Translations under genes and position numbers: made by a program | In this document: positions 1-6,450 of the stretch, one piece after another | Layout: the number at the start of each line of letters is the position of its first letter | How positions within the stretch are numbered: the first letter of the stretch is position 1 | From: DATKEK01 sp035512195 | GTDB taxonomy: Bacteria; Pseudomonadota; Gammaproteobacteria; Burkholderiales; Eutrophovitaceae | Assembly (NCBI GenBank): GCA_035512195.1 | Contig: DATKEK010000095.1 | Coordinates: 1-7,834, forward strand | Length of the DNA: 7,834 bases | Reading direction: 5' to 3' | The notes under the pieces: generated by a model | Database searches by the model: none | What the model saw: the letters and a program-made list of their open reading frames with translations, nothing else | What the model was told of the DNA's origin: nothing

Positions 1-1055
1 TGCAGCAGGTGCGCGCGGGCCTGAAGGCGATCTACCTGTCTGGCTGGCAGGTGGCCGCCGATGCCAACCTGGCAGGCGAGATGTACCCCGACCAGTCGCT
101 TTACCCGGCGAACAGCGTCCCCGCCATCGTCCGCAACATCAACAACACGTTCATCCGCGCCGACCAGCTGCATCACGCGGAAGGCAAGGACCAAACAGAC
201 TGGTTCGCACCAATCGTCGCCGACGCCGAAGCCGGATTCGGCGGCGCCCTGAATGCATTCGAGTTGATGAAAGCCATGATCGACGCCGGTGCCGCCGGGG
301 TGCATTTCGAGGATCAGTTGGCCTCAGCCAAGAAATGCGGGCACATGGGCGGCAAGGTGCTGGTGCCGACACAGGAAGTGATCCAGAAGCTCGTCGCCGC
401 GCGCCTTGCCTCTGACCTGATGGGTGTTCCCACGGTTCTGTTTGCACGCACCGACTCTGAAGCGGCCGCACTGTTGACTTCGGACATCGACGAGAACGAC
501 AAGCCGTTCTGTACGGGTCAACGCACTACGGAAGGTTTCTACCGGGTGATGAACGGAATTCAGCAGGCGATTTCGCGCGGGCTCGCATACGCGCCTTTCG
601 CGGACCTGATCTGGTGCGAAACCGGCAAGCCCGATCTGCAGTTCGCCAGGCAGTTCGCCGAGGCGATCCACCAGCGCTTTCCGGGCAAGCTGCTGGCGTA
701 CAACTGCTCGCCCTCGTTCAACTGGAAGAAAAATCTCGACGACGCATCGATTGCGAAGTTCCAGCGCGAACTCGGGGCCATGGGATACAAGTTCCAGTTC
801 ATCACGCTTGCCGGATTCCACGCGCTCAACTATTCGATGTTCGAACTGGCGCACGGCTACGCGCGCGAACAGATGACCGCCTATGTGCGACTTCAGCAGG
901 CGGAGTTTGCGGCCGAGTCGATGGGGTACACCGCAACCAAGCATCAGTGGGAAGTCGGAACCGGCTATTTCGACGAGGTCATGCAGACCGTGCAGTCCGG
1001 CCAGTCCTCAGTTACAGCTCTGAGCGGGTCCACCGAAGAGGAGCAGTTCGCCTAG
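1..1055 (+). CDS. aceA: Isocitrate lyase, 3' part (5' end outside window)
   Basis: Cytoplasmic isocitrate lyase, the first glyoxylate-shunt enzyme: isocitrate to succinate plus glyoxylate, Mg2+-dependent. The first complete codon is at 3. The GTG at 9 is an internal Val, not a start, because the two Gln codons before it also match the family (QQ-x-x-AG, followed by YLSGWQVAADANLA). About 350 residues are visible against 434 in E. coli AceA, so roughly the first 80 are missing. The active-site loop KKCGHMGGK is intact, with the catalytic Cys at 336-338. Also conserved are the metal-site stretch PIVADAEAGFGG, the YNCSPSFNW substrate motif near 700-725 and the C-terminal GSTEE-QF tail. The stop is TAG. 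aceB follows 134 bp downstream on the same strand. The family assignment is certain; the true start and promoter lie outside the window. Confidence 0.97.
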   Translation, partial: QQVRAGLKAIYLSGWQVAADANLAGEMYPDQSLYPANSVPAIVRNINNTFIRADQLHHAEGKDQTDWFAPIVADAEAGFGGALNAFELMKAMIDAGAAGVHFEDQLASAKKCGHMGGKVLVPTQEVIQKLVAARLASDLMGVPTVLFARTDSEAAALLTSDIDENDKPFCTGQRTTEGFYRVMNGIQQAISRGLAYAPFADLIWCETGKPDLQFARQFAEAIHQRFPGKLLAYNCSPSFNWKKNLDDASIAKFQRELGAMGYKFQFITLAGFHALNYSMFELAHGYAREQMTAYVRLQQAEFAAESMGYTATKHQWEVGTGYFDEVMQTVQSGQSSVTALSGSTEEEQFA

Positions 1056-1080
1056 CCCATCAGCCTTTAGTTTCACGATC

Positions 1081-1129
1081 CGCCGCGGCCGCAAGCCGTC
1101 ACAGCTTGCCGCTGCGGCGTTTCGCATTT
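1081..1129 (+). terminator. Strong hairpin between aceA and aceB, possible terminator or attenuator
   Basis: The arms 1081-1096 and 1104-1119 form a 16-bp stem with one G-U pair and one C-C mismatch, closed by a 7-nt loop (cgtcaca). A short, imperfect T-rich run (tttcgcattt) follows at 1120-1129. Position, 25 bp after the aceA stop, and stability fit an intrinsic terminator. The weak U-tract leaves termination efficiency uncertain, so it may only attenuate read-through into aceB or protect the aceA mRNA 3' end. Confidence 0.6.
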
Positions 1130-1134
1130 ATCAT

Positions 1135-1164
1135 TCGACAAAACAATATCTTGCATGGTGAAAT
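1135..1164 (+). promoter_or_regulatory. Possible aceB promoter in AT-rich leader
   Basis: After the hairpin the sequence becomes abruptly AT-rich (about 1120-1175). A -35-like TCGACA (1135-1140, five of six matches to TTGACA) and a -10-like TGAAAT (1159-1164, four of six) are separated by 18 bp. Transcription would start near 1171, giving a leader of about 20 nt that carries the Shine-Dalgarno GGAGG at 1177-1181. The -10 match is mediocre and no operator is recognised, so this is a tentative call. Confidence 0.3.
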
Positions 1165-1189
1165 AAAAAAATAATCGGAGGTCGCACAC

Positions 1190-2806
1190 ATGAGCCAGTA
1201 CCAAGCGCCGTCCGGCGTTCAGATCACAGGTCGTTACGCACCGGAATACGCCGAAGTGCTGTCTCCGGACGCGCTGGCCTTTCTTGCCAAGCTGCACAGG
1301 AACTTCGATGCCAGGCGGCGTGAACTGCTGGCCCGACGGGCCGAACGACAGAAGGCGCTGGACGCGGGAAAACTGCCGGATTTCCTGCCGGAAACCGCGG
1401 AGATCCGCAAAGGCGAATGGAAGGTTGCACCTGTACCGGCCGACCTGCAGGACCGCCGGGTCGAGATCACCGGGCCTACCGATCGCAAGATGGTCATCAA
1501 TGCATTGAACTCCGGCGCCAACATGTACATGGCGGACTTCGAAGACTCGAATACGCCGACCTGGGACAACCAGGTGCAGGGTCAGATCAACATGCGCGAT
1601 GCCGTGCGCAAAACGATCAGCTTCGAAATCCCGGAAGGCAAGCAATACAGGCTCGCCGACAAGATTGCGACGCTGCTGGTACGCCCGCGCGGCTGGCACC
1701 TGGACGAGAAGCATGTCTCGGTGGACGGGCAGCCGCTTTCGGGTTCGCTGTTCGACTTCGGGCTGTTCTTCTTCCATAACGCCAAAGAACGCGTCCGGCA
1801 GAGCTCCGGCGTGTATCTCTACCTGCCGAAGATGGAATCGCATCTTGAGGCCCGGCTGTGGAACGACGTGTTCGTGTTCTCGCAGAAGGAGCTGAGCGTG
1901 CCCCAGGGCACGGTCAAGGCGACGGTCCTGATCGAAACGATATTGGCGAGTTTCGAGATGGACGAGATTCTGTACGAGCTACGCGAGCATTCCGCCGGCC
2001 TGAACTGCGGTCGCTGGGACTACATCTTCAGCTGCATCAAGAAATTCCGTAACCAGAAGGACTTCATCCTGGCGGATCGAAACCTGGTGACCATGACCAG
2101 TCCCTTCATGCGCGTCTATTCGCTCCTGCTTATCAAGACCTGCCACCGCCGGCGCGCATTTGCCATGGGTGGAATGGCGGCGCAGATTCCGATCAAGAGC
2201 GATTCCGCCGCCAACGATGCGGCAATCGCAAAGGTGCGCACGGACAAGGAACGCGAGGCGAACGACGGGCACGACGGCACCTGGGTCGCCCATCCCGGTC
2301 TGGTCTCGATTGCCCGGGAGGCCTTCGACAAGGCGATGAACACCCCGAACCAGATACACAAGCAGCGCGACGATGTGAACGTAACTGCGAAGGATCTGCT
2401 GCAATTCGAACCCCGCGGCCCGATCACCGAGGCCGGACTCAGAGCCAACATCAACATCGGCATCCAGTACATGGGGGCCTGGCTGGCGGGCACCGGATGC
2501 GTACCGATTTTCAACCTGATGGAAGATGCCGCCACCGCGGAGATCTCCCGCGCACAGATCTGGCACTGGATCCGTAGTGCGCACGGCGTGCTGGATGACG
2601 GGCGCAAAGTCAGCAAGGAGCTGTTCCGCGAACTGCTTCCGCAGGAACTCAAAAAAGTCCGCGAGATGCTGGGCGAAAAGGGCTACGCCGCCGGGAAATA
2701 TGACGAGGGCGCAAAGATATTCGAGGAACTGACACTGGCCGAAGATTTCGTCGAGTTTCTGACGCTGCCCGCCTACGATTACGTCGTTGGACACGAGCAC
2801 CGCTGA
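1190..2806 (+). CDS. aceB: Malate synthase A
   Basis: Cytoplasmic malate synthase of the A isoform: glyoxylate plus acetyl-CoA plus water to malate plus CoA, the second step of the glyoxylate shunt. The product has 538 residues (E. coli AceB 533). The ATG start is supported by GGAGG 8 nt upstream and by N-terminal alignment (GVQITGRYAPEYAEVLSPDA). The family signature REHSAGLNCGRWDYIF is at residues 265-280. Arg165 in RPRGWH corresponds to the proton-acceptor Arg166 of E. coli AceB. Asp446 in MEDAATAEISR corresponds to the acid Asp447. The glyoxylate/Mg region VEITGPTDRKMVINALNSGA and the FAMGGMAA motif are intact, and there is no truncation. It lies directly downstream of aceA, the reverse of the E. 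coli aceB-aceA order. No aceK follows in this window. Confidence 0.97.
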   Translation: MSQYQAPSGVQITGRYAPEYAEVLSPDALAFLAKLHRNFDARRRELLARRAERQKALDAGKLPDFLPETAEIRKGEWKVAPVPADLQDRRVEITGPTDRKMVINALNSGANMYMADFEDSNTPTWDNQVQGQINMRDAVRKTISFEIPEGKQYRLADKIATLLVRPRGWHLDEKHVSVDGQPLSGSLFDFGLFFFHNAKERVRQSSGVYLYLPKMESHLEARLWNDVFVFSQKELSVPQGTVKATVLIETILASFEMDEILYELREHSAGLNCGRWDYIFSCIKKFRNQKDFILADRNLVTMTSPFMRVYSLLLIKTCHRRRAFAMGGMAAQIPIKSDSAANDAAIAKVRTDKEREANDGHDGTWVAHPGLVSIAREAFDKAMNTPNQIHKQRDDVNVTAKDLLQFEPRGPITEAGLRANINIGIQYMGAWLAGTGCVPIFNLMEDAATAEISRAQIWHWIRSAHGVLDDGRKVSKELFRELLPQELKKVREMLGEKGYAAGKYDEGAKIFEELTLAEDFVEFLTLPAYDYVVGHEHR

Positions 2807-2928
2807 CTTAAGGCAGGTCGAGCGCGCGCCCGACGTTTGCTGGCGGCCTCCTGCGCAGGTAGGTTTCAGACTAGCCGACCTGCACTGAGGCGCGCAAAAC
2901 CTGACCACCGCGCAACCAGGGCGGGAAC
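2807..2928. other. Intergenic spacer aceB-marC with long-range inverted repeat
   Basis: This 122-bp non-coding spacer must hold the end of aceB transcription and any promoter of the marC-nudJ-mnmA cluster. An 8-bp perfect inverted repeat (gcaggtcg at 2813-2820, cgacctgc at 2876-2883) encloses 55 nt, and a 10-bp palindrome (cctgcgcagg) sits inside it at 2850-2859. No hairpin with a T-tract and no convincing -35/-10 pair was found. The repeat could fold into a branched RNA structure but may be chance in GC-rich DNA. Confidence 0.35.
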
Positions 2929-3567
2929 ATGTTGGACTGGACCGAATTCGTCAAACTCACCATCGCCCTGCTGGCGATCGTCGATCCCGTGGCCGCGGTC
3001 CCGATCTTTCTGGCAGCCACCAGCGGACTCGCCACCGCGCAGCGGCGCCGCGTGGCCAGAGTCGTGGCGCTCACGGTGTTCTGCGTGCTTGCCGCCTCTG
3101 CGCTGATCGGCACCACGATCCTCGACCTGTTCGGCATCAGCATCCCCTCGTTCCTGATCGGCGGCGGTATTCTGTTCCTGCTGCTTGCAATCTCCATGCT
3201 GCAGGCCAAGGAAAGCTGGATCAGGCAGACACCGGACGAGGCGGAAGAGGCGCTGGAAAAGGAGGGCATAGCAATCGTGCCGCTTGCCATTCCCCTGCTC
3301 GCGGGCCCCGGAGCCATTACCACCATGATCATTGCCACCCACGAGTCACCCGGGCTGCTTTACGATCTCGCTTTGCTCGGGCCGGCGGCACTGATAGCTG
3401 CTGCAGTTTGGGGCACATTGGTCAGCGCCGAACGGATCCTCGGGCGTCTGGGGCGAACGGGTATGAACATCATCACGCGAATCATGGGACTCATCATCGC
3501 GGCGATCGCAGTCGAATTCATTTACCGCGGGCTGGTAGGACTGTTCCCGAACCTGGTTGCAGGATGA
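2929..3567 (+). CDS. MarC/UPF0056 family inner-membrane protein
   Basis: A 212-residue polytopic membrane protein of the MarC family (E. coli relatives MarC, YchE and YhgN). Its biochemical role is not established: MarC was once linked to multiple antibiotic resistance, but that link has been withdrawn, and transport is only inferred. About six hydrophobic segments are visible, near residues 8-28, 42-62, 69-90, 112-134, 140-160 and 180-205. Family motifs are DPVAAVPIFL (19-28) at the first helix and IPLLAGPGAITTM (from 121). The soluble acidic stretch between helices 3 and 4 (EAEEALEKEG) is also typical. The start ATG has a modest GGGCGGGA ribosome site just upstream. The stop overlaps the nudJ start by 4 nt, so it probably leads a co-transcribed marC-nudJ-mnmA unit. 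Confidence 0.9.
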   Translation: MLDWTEFVKLTIALLAIVDPVAAVPIFLAATSGLATAQRRRVARVVALTVFCVLAASALIGTTILDLFGISIPSFLIGGGILFLLLAISMLQAKESWIRQTPDEAEEALEKEGIAIVPLAIPLLAGPGAITTMIIATHESPGLLYDLALLGPAALIAAAVWGTLVSAERILGRLGRTGMNIITRIMGLIIAAIAVEFIYRGLVGLFPNLVAG

Positions 3568-4010
3568 TCTGGAAGCCGAACGTCACGGTAGCCGCGGTGA
3601 TAGAACGCGACGGGCGTTTTCTTCTGGTGGAAGAGCAGACCGACCAGGGATTGAAACTGAATCAGCCGGCCGGGCACCTGGAGACGGAAGAATCTCTGGT
3701 GGAAGGCGCGATCCGCGAAACGCTGGAAGAAACCGCGTACGAGTTTCTGCCCCGGCATGTGCTGGGAATTTATCGTTGGCGCAAACCGAAATCCGAAACG
3801 ATCTATCTGCGTTTCGCCTTTGCCGGTGATGCCGGCAGACACCACGCGAAGCAGCCTCTGGACGACGGTATCGTTCGCGCCCTGTGGCTAACAGCCGACG
3901 AAATACGCGCTAACAAGGCGCAGCACCGCAGCCCGCTGGTCGATCGCTGCGTGGAAGACTATCTGCGCGGACAACGCTTCCCGCTGAACATGCTTGTTCA
4001 CTACGATTGA
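3564..4010 (+). CDS. nudJ: NudJ-type Nudix phosphatase
   Basis: A 148-residue Nudix hydrolase resembling E. coli NudJ (YmfB, 153 aa), which removes phosphate from HMP-PP, a thiamine precursor, and from nucleoside di- and triphosphates. The ATG at 3564 is chosen over upstream starts in the same frame because the product then begins MIWKPNVTVAAVIE, like E. coli MFKPHVTVACVV, and forms an ATGA overlap with the marC stop. The Nudix box spans residues 37-59 with G37, E43, R51, E52, E55 and E56 in place, so Mg2+ binding should be intact. The usual Gly near its end is Ala58 (EETAY). Other NudJ-like features are NQPAGHLE (33-40) and the C-terminal RSPLVDRCVEDYLRGQRFPL. mnmA starts 6 bp downstream, and the nudJ-mnmA pairing is also found in E. 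coli, which supports orthology. The in vivo substrate is inferred. Confidence 0.9.
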   Translation: MIWKPNVTVAAVIERDGRFLLVEEQTDQGLKLNQPAGHLETEESLVEGAIRETLEETAYEFLPRHVLGIYRWRKPKSETIYLRFAFAGDAGRHHAKQPLDDGIVRALWLTADEIRANKAQHRSPLVDRCVEDYLRGQRFPLNMLVHYD

Positions 4011-4016
4011 TCTGCG

Positions 4017-5129
4017 GTGGCCAGGACAAGAGTGATCGTCGGCCTTTCCGGCGGCGTGGATTCCTCGGTTGCGGCATGGCTGCTGAAGCAGCAGGGCTAC
4101 GACGTCATCGGCCTGTTCATGAAAAACTGGGAGGACGATGACGACGACGAGTACTGTACGTCGAGGCAGGACCTGGTAGACGCGGTTTCAGTCGCGGACG
4201 TGATCGGGATCGACATCGAGGCGGTGAACTTCTCCGCCGAGTACCGCGATCGCGTGTTCGCCAACTTCCTTGCGGAGTACCAGGCGGGCCGCACGCCGAA
4301 TCCGGACGTGCTGTGCAATGCCGAGATCAAGTTCAAGGCCTTTCTCGATCACGCCATGCGGCTGGGCGCTGACCTGATCGCGACCGGACACTACGCACAG
4401 GTACGTGAAGTCGACGGGAAGTGTCAGCTGCTCAAGGCCGAAGACGGCACCAAGGACCAGAGCTATTTTCTTTACCGGCTGAACCAGGCGCAGCTCGCCA
4501 GAACGCTGTTCCCGCTCGGCGCGATGTACAAGCGCGACGTGCGTGCCCTGGCGAAACGCCTGGGGTTGCCGAACTTCGACAAAAAAGACAGCACGGGTAT
4601 CTGCTTCATCGGCGAGCGACCTTTCCGCGAGTTTCTGTCGCGCTATCTGCCAACTCAGCCTGGCGACATCGTGACGCCCGACGGTCGCAAGATTGGCCAA
4701 CACATGGGGCTGATGTATTACACCATCGGCCAGCGACAGGGACTGGGCATCGGCGGCCAGGGACAGGCCTGGTACGTTGCAGCAAAACACGCCGACTCAA
4801 ACACGCTGACCGTGGTGCAGGGTCATGATCACCCTGCGCTGCTGGCGCGCGCGCTGATTGCGGACGACCTCACGTGGATTGCCGGCTCCCCGCCTCATGC
4901 GCACTGGGTGTTCGGCGCCAAAACGCGCTACCGGCAGAAGGACGCCCCCTGCTCAATCGCCCATGTCGACGCCACGCGCTGCGAGATCGAATTCGCGGAA
5001 CCGCAATGGGCGGTTACGCCGGGACAGTCGGTGGTGGTTTACGAGTCCAGAGTCTGCCTCGGCGGCGGCATCATCGAGCGCGCGATTCCAGCGGAAGAAC
5101 GCGTGCTTTCGGCATCCGCGTCCGCCTGA
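4017..5129 (+). CDS. mnmA: tRNA 2-thiouridine(34) synthase MnmA
   Basis: An ATP-dependent tRNA-specific 2-thiouridylase of 370 residues (E. coli 368). It inserts sulfur at C2 of the wobble uridine of Lys, Glu and Gln tRNAs, receiving persulfide from an IscS/Tus-type relay. The PP-loop SGGVDSS is at residues 11-17. The catalytic pair is Cys100 in NPDVLCNAEIKF (with Asp97) and Cys196 in STGICFIGERPF, matching E. coli Cys102 and Cys199. MGLMYYTIGQRQGLGIGG and CLGGGIIE mark the central and C-terminal domains. The start is GTG at 4017, the only in-frame start after the nudJ stop apart from GTG at 4032, which would cut into the PP-loop strand. No Shine-Dalgarno is evident, which suggests coupling to nudJ translation 6 bp upstream. 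The stop lies inside an inverted repeat shared with the convergent gene. Confidence 0.97.
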   Translation: MARTRVIVGLSGGVDSSVAAWLLKQQGYDVIGLFMKNWEDDDDDEYCTSRQDLVDAVSVADVIGIDIEAVNFSAEYRDRVFANFLAEYQAGRTPNPDVLCNAEIKFKAFLDHAMRLGADLIATGHYAQVREVDGKCQLLKAEDGTKDQSYFLYRLNQAQLARTLFPLGAMYKRDVRALAKRLGLPNFDKKDSTGICFIGERPFREFLSRYLPTQPGDIVTPDGRKIGQHMGLMYYTIGQRQGLGIGGQGQAWYVAAKHADSNTLTVVQGHDHPALLARALIADDLTWIAGSPPHAHWVFGAKTRYRQKDAPCSIAHVDATRCEIEFAEPQWAVTPGQSVVVYESRVCLGGGIIERAIPAEERVLSASASA

Positions 5130-5162
5130 TCCCGCGTGACCGCGTCAGGCGGGATCAGGCGG
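5122..5162. terminator. Perfect inverted repeat between convergent mnmA and GST genes
   Basis: The arms 5122-5135 and 5149-5162 are 14-bp perfect reverse complements (ccgcctgatcccgc). Inside the 13-nt spacer, TGAC and GTCA (5137-5140, 5144-5147) can pair again after one G-G mismatch, leaving a 3-nt loop. The element is symmetric, so it can fold in transcripts of either strand. The mnmA stop (5127-5129) is in the left arm and the GST stop (5145-5147, - strand) is in the inner stem. There is no T-tract on either side, so it may act as a bidirectional terminator or as a 3'-end stabiliser rather than a textbook intrinsic terminator. Confidence 0.65.
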
Positions 5163-5759
5163 CGCTGTCAGTTCAAAGGCCTCGAGCCTGAACAATCTGT
5201 CTGCATGCCGTGCCAGATTGGGATGGGATCCACGCCAGTCGATTTCCGGAAACCGGAAATCCAGAAATCCCAGCATGCAGCCGAGCGCGATGTCGGCGAG
5301 ACTGTAAGCATCGGCGGCACACCAGCTGCGCTCGCCGAGTTCCTGCGCCGCGACTCCCAGTCCGCGCACGATCTTTCCGCGCTGCCGCTCGACCCATGCC
5401 GCGCTCTGCAGCTCCGGCGGCCGCCTGCCTTCCTGCACGATCAGCACGGTCGCGTCCAGGATGCCGTCCGCCAGAGCCTCCCAGCGGCGAACCTGGATGC
5501 GCTGCCGTGACGGCTCCGGAATGAGCCGGTTGACCGGAGAGATCGAGTCGAGATACTCGACGATCACGCGCGAATCGAACAGTCTGGTGCCGTCGTCGTT
5601 GATCAATACCGGAATCTTGCCGAGCGGGTTGAACTCCGGCACCTTCGTGGTGGGCTCGCCGGGCAGGTCGATCACGAAATCAAAGTCAATGCGCTTGTCG
5701 GCGAGCACGATGCGCACCTTGCGCACGAAAGGACTGGTGGGCGATCCGATGAGTTTCAT
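5145..5759 (-). CDS. Glutathione S-transferase family protein (YibF-like)
   Basis: A 204-residue cytoplasmic GST-fold protein, close in pattern to E. coli YibF (about 202 aa). The N-terminal thioredoxin-like domain covers about residues 1-78. It opens MKLIGSPTSPFVRKVRI, with Ser9 or Thr8 the likely glutathione-contacting residue, and has the cis-Pro loop NPLGKIPVL (Pro50) and the glutathione-binding FDS (61-63). The all-helical C-terminal domain starts near residue 85 with RRWEALADGILDA and contains the N-capping-box-like YSLADIALG. Glutathione binding is well supported; the electrophilic substrate is unknown and YibF itself is poorly characterised. It is convergent with mnmA (15 bp apart) and downstream of the glycosylase gene in the same orientation, but it has its own extended -10 promoter. 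No clear Shine-Dalgarno precedes the ATG. Confidence 0.92.
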   Translation of the reverse strand: MKLIGSPTSPFVRKVRIVLADKRIDFDFVIDLPGEPTTKVPEFNPLGKIPVLINDDGTRLFDSRVIVEYLDSISPVNRLIPEPSRQRIQVRRWEALADGILDATVLIVQEGRRPPELQSAAWVERQRGKIVRGLGVAAQELGERSWCAADAYSLADIALGCMLGFLDFRFPEIDWRGSHPNLARHADRLFRLEAFELTAPPDPA

Positions 5760-5790
5760 TTTGCTTTGATGGCACGAGGAAAGGCGTCGA

Positions 5791-5799
5791 ATTATAGCA
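5791..5799 (-). promoter_or_regulatory. Extended -10 promoter for the GST gene
   Basis: Read on the - strand the sequence is TGCTATAAT, a perfect match to the extended -10 consensus TGnTATAAT. It lies in the 68-bp gap between the glycosylase stop and the GST start. Transcription should begin near 5784, giving a leader of about 25 nt. The position 17 bp further upstream (ccgcgt) does not resemble TTGACA, which is usual for extended -10 promoters. The local AT-rich patch in GC-rich surroundings supports the call. Confidence 0.65.
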
Positions 5800-5827
5800 A
5801 CTGCACCCGGGTAACGCGGCGCGGGCT

Positions 5828-6418
5828 TCAGCTCCGCACAACCAGCTCCCCGACGACATGGCGCAGGAACGGCAGCACGTCATCCTCGAACCACGCATTT
5901 CTTTTCAGCCACATCTGGTTTCTCGGGCTGGGGTGCGGCAGCGGCAGGAAATGCGGAAGATAAGTCCGCCAGTCGCGGACGGTTTCGGTCAGCGTGCGTT
6001 TTCGGCGGTCACCGAGGTAATAGGCCTGCGCATAACCACCGATCAGCAGAGCGATCTGCAGCTGTGCAAGCTGCGGGATGAGGCGCGGATGCCAGAGCGG
6101 CGCACACTCCGCGCGCGGCGGCAGATCGCCGCCCCGTCCGGTACCGGGGTAACAGAATGCCGCAGGAATGATCGCGATGCGGCTTTCATCGTAGAACTGC
6201 GCGCGGTCCAAACGCATCCATTGGCGAAGCCGGTCACCGGATGGGTCGTTCCAGGGAATGCCGGTCTGGTGCACGCGCCGGCCCGGCGCCTGGCCGACGA
6301 TCAGCAGCCGCGCGGAAGGCGAGGCGCGCAGGACCGGTCTCGGCCCAAGCGGAAGATATCGCTCGCACAGGCGGCAAGTCCGTACATCTCGCAGCAGGCT
6401 CGCGAAATTCGGTTTCAT
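5828..6418 (-). CDS. Uracil-DNA glycosylase superfamily protein, Fe-S type
   Basis: A 196-residue protein of the uracil-DNA glycosylase superfamily (COG1573-like), which would remove uracil or another damaged base in base-excision repair. Four cysteines, Cys15-X2-Cys18 and Cys89-X15-Cys105, match the 4Fe-4S ligand layout of family 4 enzymes. Motif 1 is IVGQAPG (40-46), followed by HQTGIPWNDPSGDRL (50-64). Motif 2 is LPLPHPSPRN (158-167), with His162 placed like the leaving-base histidine. Classic family 4 enzymes have GEAPG, so Gln43 in place of Glu is a real difference. This GQAPG pattern belongs to a proteobacterial clade that I recall being annotated only as UDG-family, so activity on uracil is inferred, not shown. 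The gene diverges from purB across 62 bp; no strong Shine-Dalgarno is seen upstream of the ATG. Confidence 0.85.
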   Translation of the reverse strand: MKPNFASLLRDVRTCRLCERYLPLGPRPVLRASPSARLLIVGQAPGRRVHQTGIPWNDPSGDRLRQWMRLDRAQFYDESRIAIIPAAFCYPGTGRGGDLPPRAECAPLWHPRLIPQLAQLQIALLIGGYAQAYYLGDRRKRTLTETVRDWRTYLPHFLPLPHPSPRNQMWLKRNAWFEDDVLPFLRHVVGELVVRS

Positions 6419-6441
6419 GTGCGAATCACAGGCGGAGCGCG

Positions 6442-6450
6442 TGCTAGAAT
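6442..6450 (+). promoter_or_regulatory. Extended -10 promoter for purB
   Basis: The sequence TGCTAGAAT matches the extended -10 consensus TGnTATAAT at all but one position. It lies 30 bp before the purB ATG, inside the 62-bp divergent gap with the glycosylase gene, and predicts a transcription start near 6457. The place expected for a -35 box (6422-6427, cgaatc) is not TTGACA-like. No PurR-type operator palindrome was recognised. Confidence 0.6.

Noticed and set aside
9..11. GTG as a possible start of aceA
   Set aside because: The two codons before it continue the isocitrate lyase alignment, so it is an internal Val of a gene cut by the window edge.
151..944. Long open frames on the - strand opposite aceA, up to 206 codons
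   Set aside because: They lie wholly across a clear aceA coding region, show no recognisable domains, have Arg-rich or low-complexity composition, and are typical antisense shadows of GC-rich codons.
1073..2908. Open frames of 256 and 309 codons on the - strand opposite aceB
   Set aside because: They overlap a full-length, fully conserved malate synthase gene, and their translations match no family I recognise. They are frame shadows.
3408..3563. Upstream extension of the nudJ frame inside marC
   Set aside because: The extra 52 residues overlap conserved MarC coding sequence and have no Nudix similarity. The ATG at 3564 matches the NudJ N-terminus and gives the ATGA overlap.
4128..4150. Run of five Asp codons in MnmA (WEDDDDDEYC)
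   Set aside because: E. coli MnmA has a similarly acidic loop at this position (WEEDDGEEYC), so it is a family feature rather than a repeat expansion.
5241..5261. 9-bp perfect inverted repeat with a 3-nt spacer inside the GST gene
   Set aside because: It lies in conserved coding sequence (FLDFRFPEIDW region), far from either gene end, with no T-tract. It is probably a by-product of codon choice.
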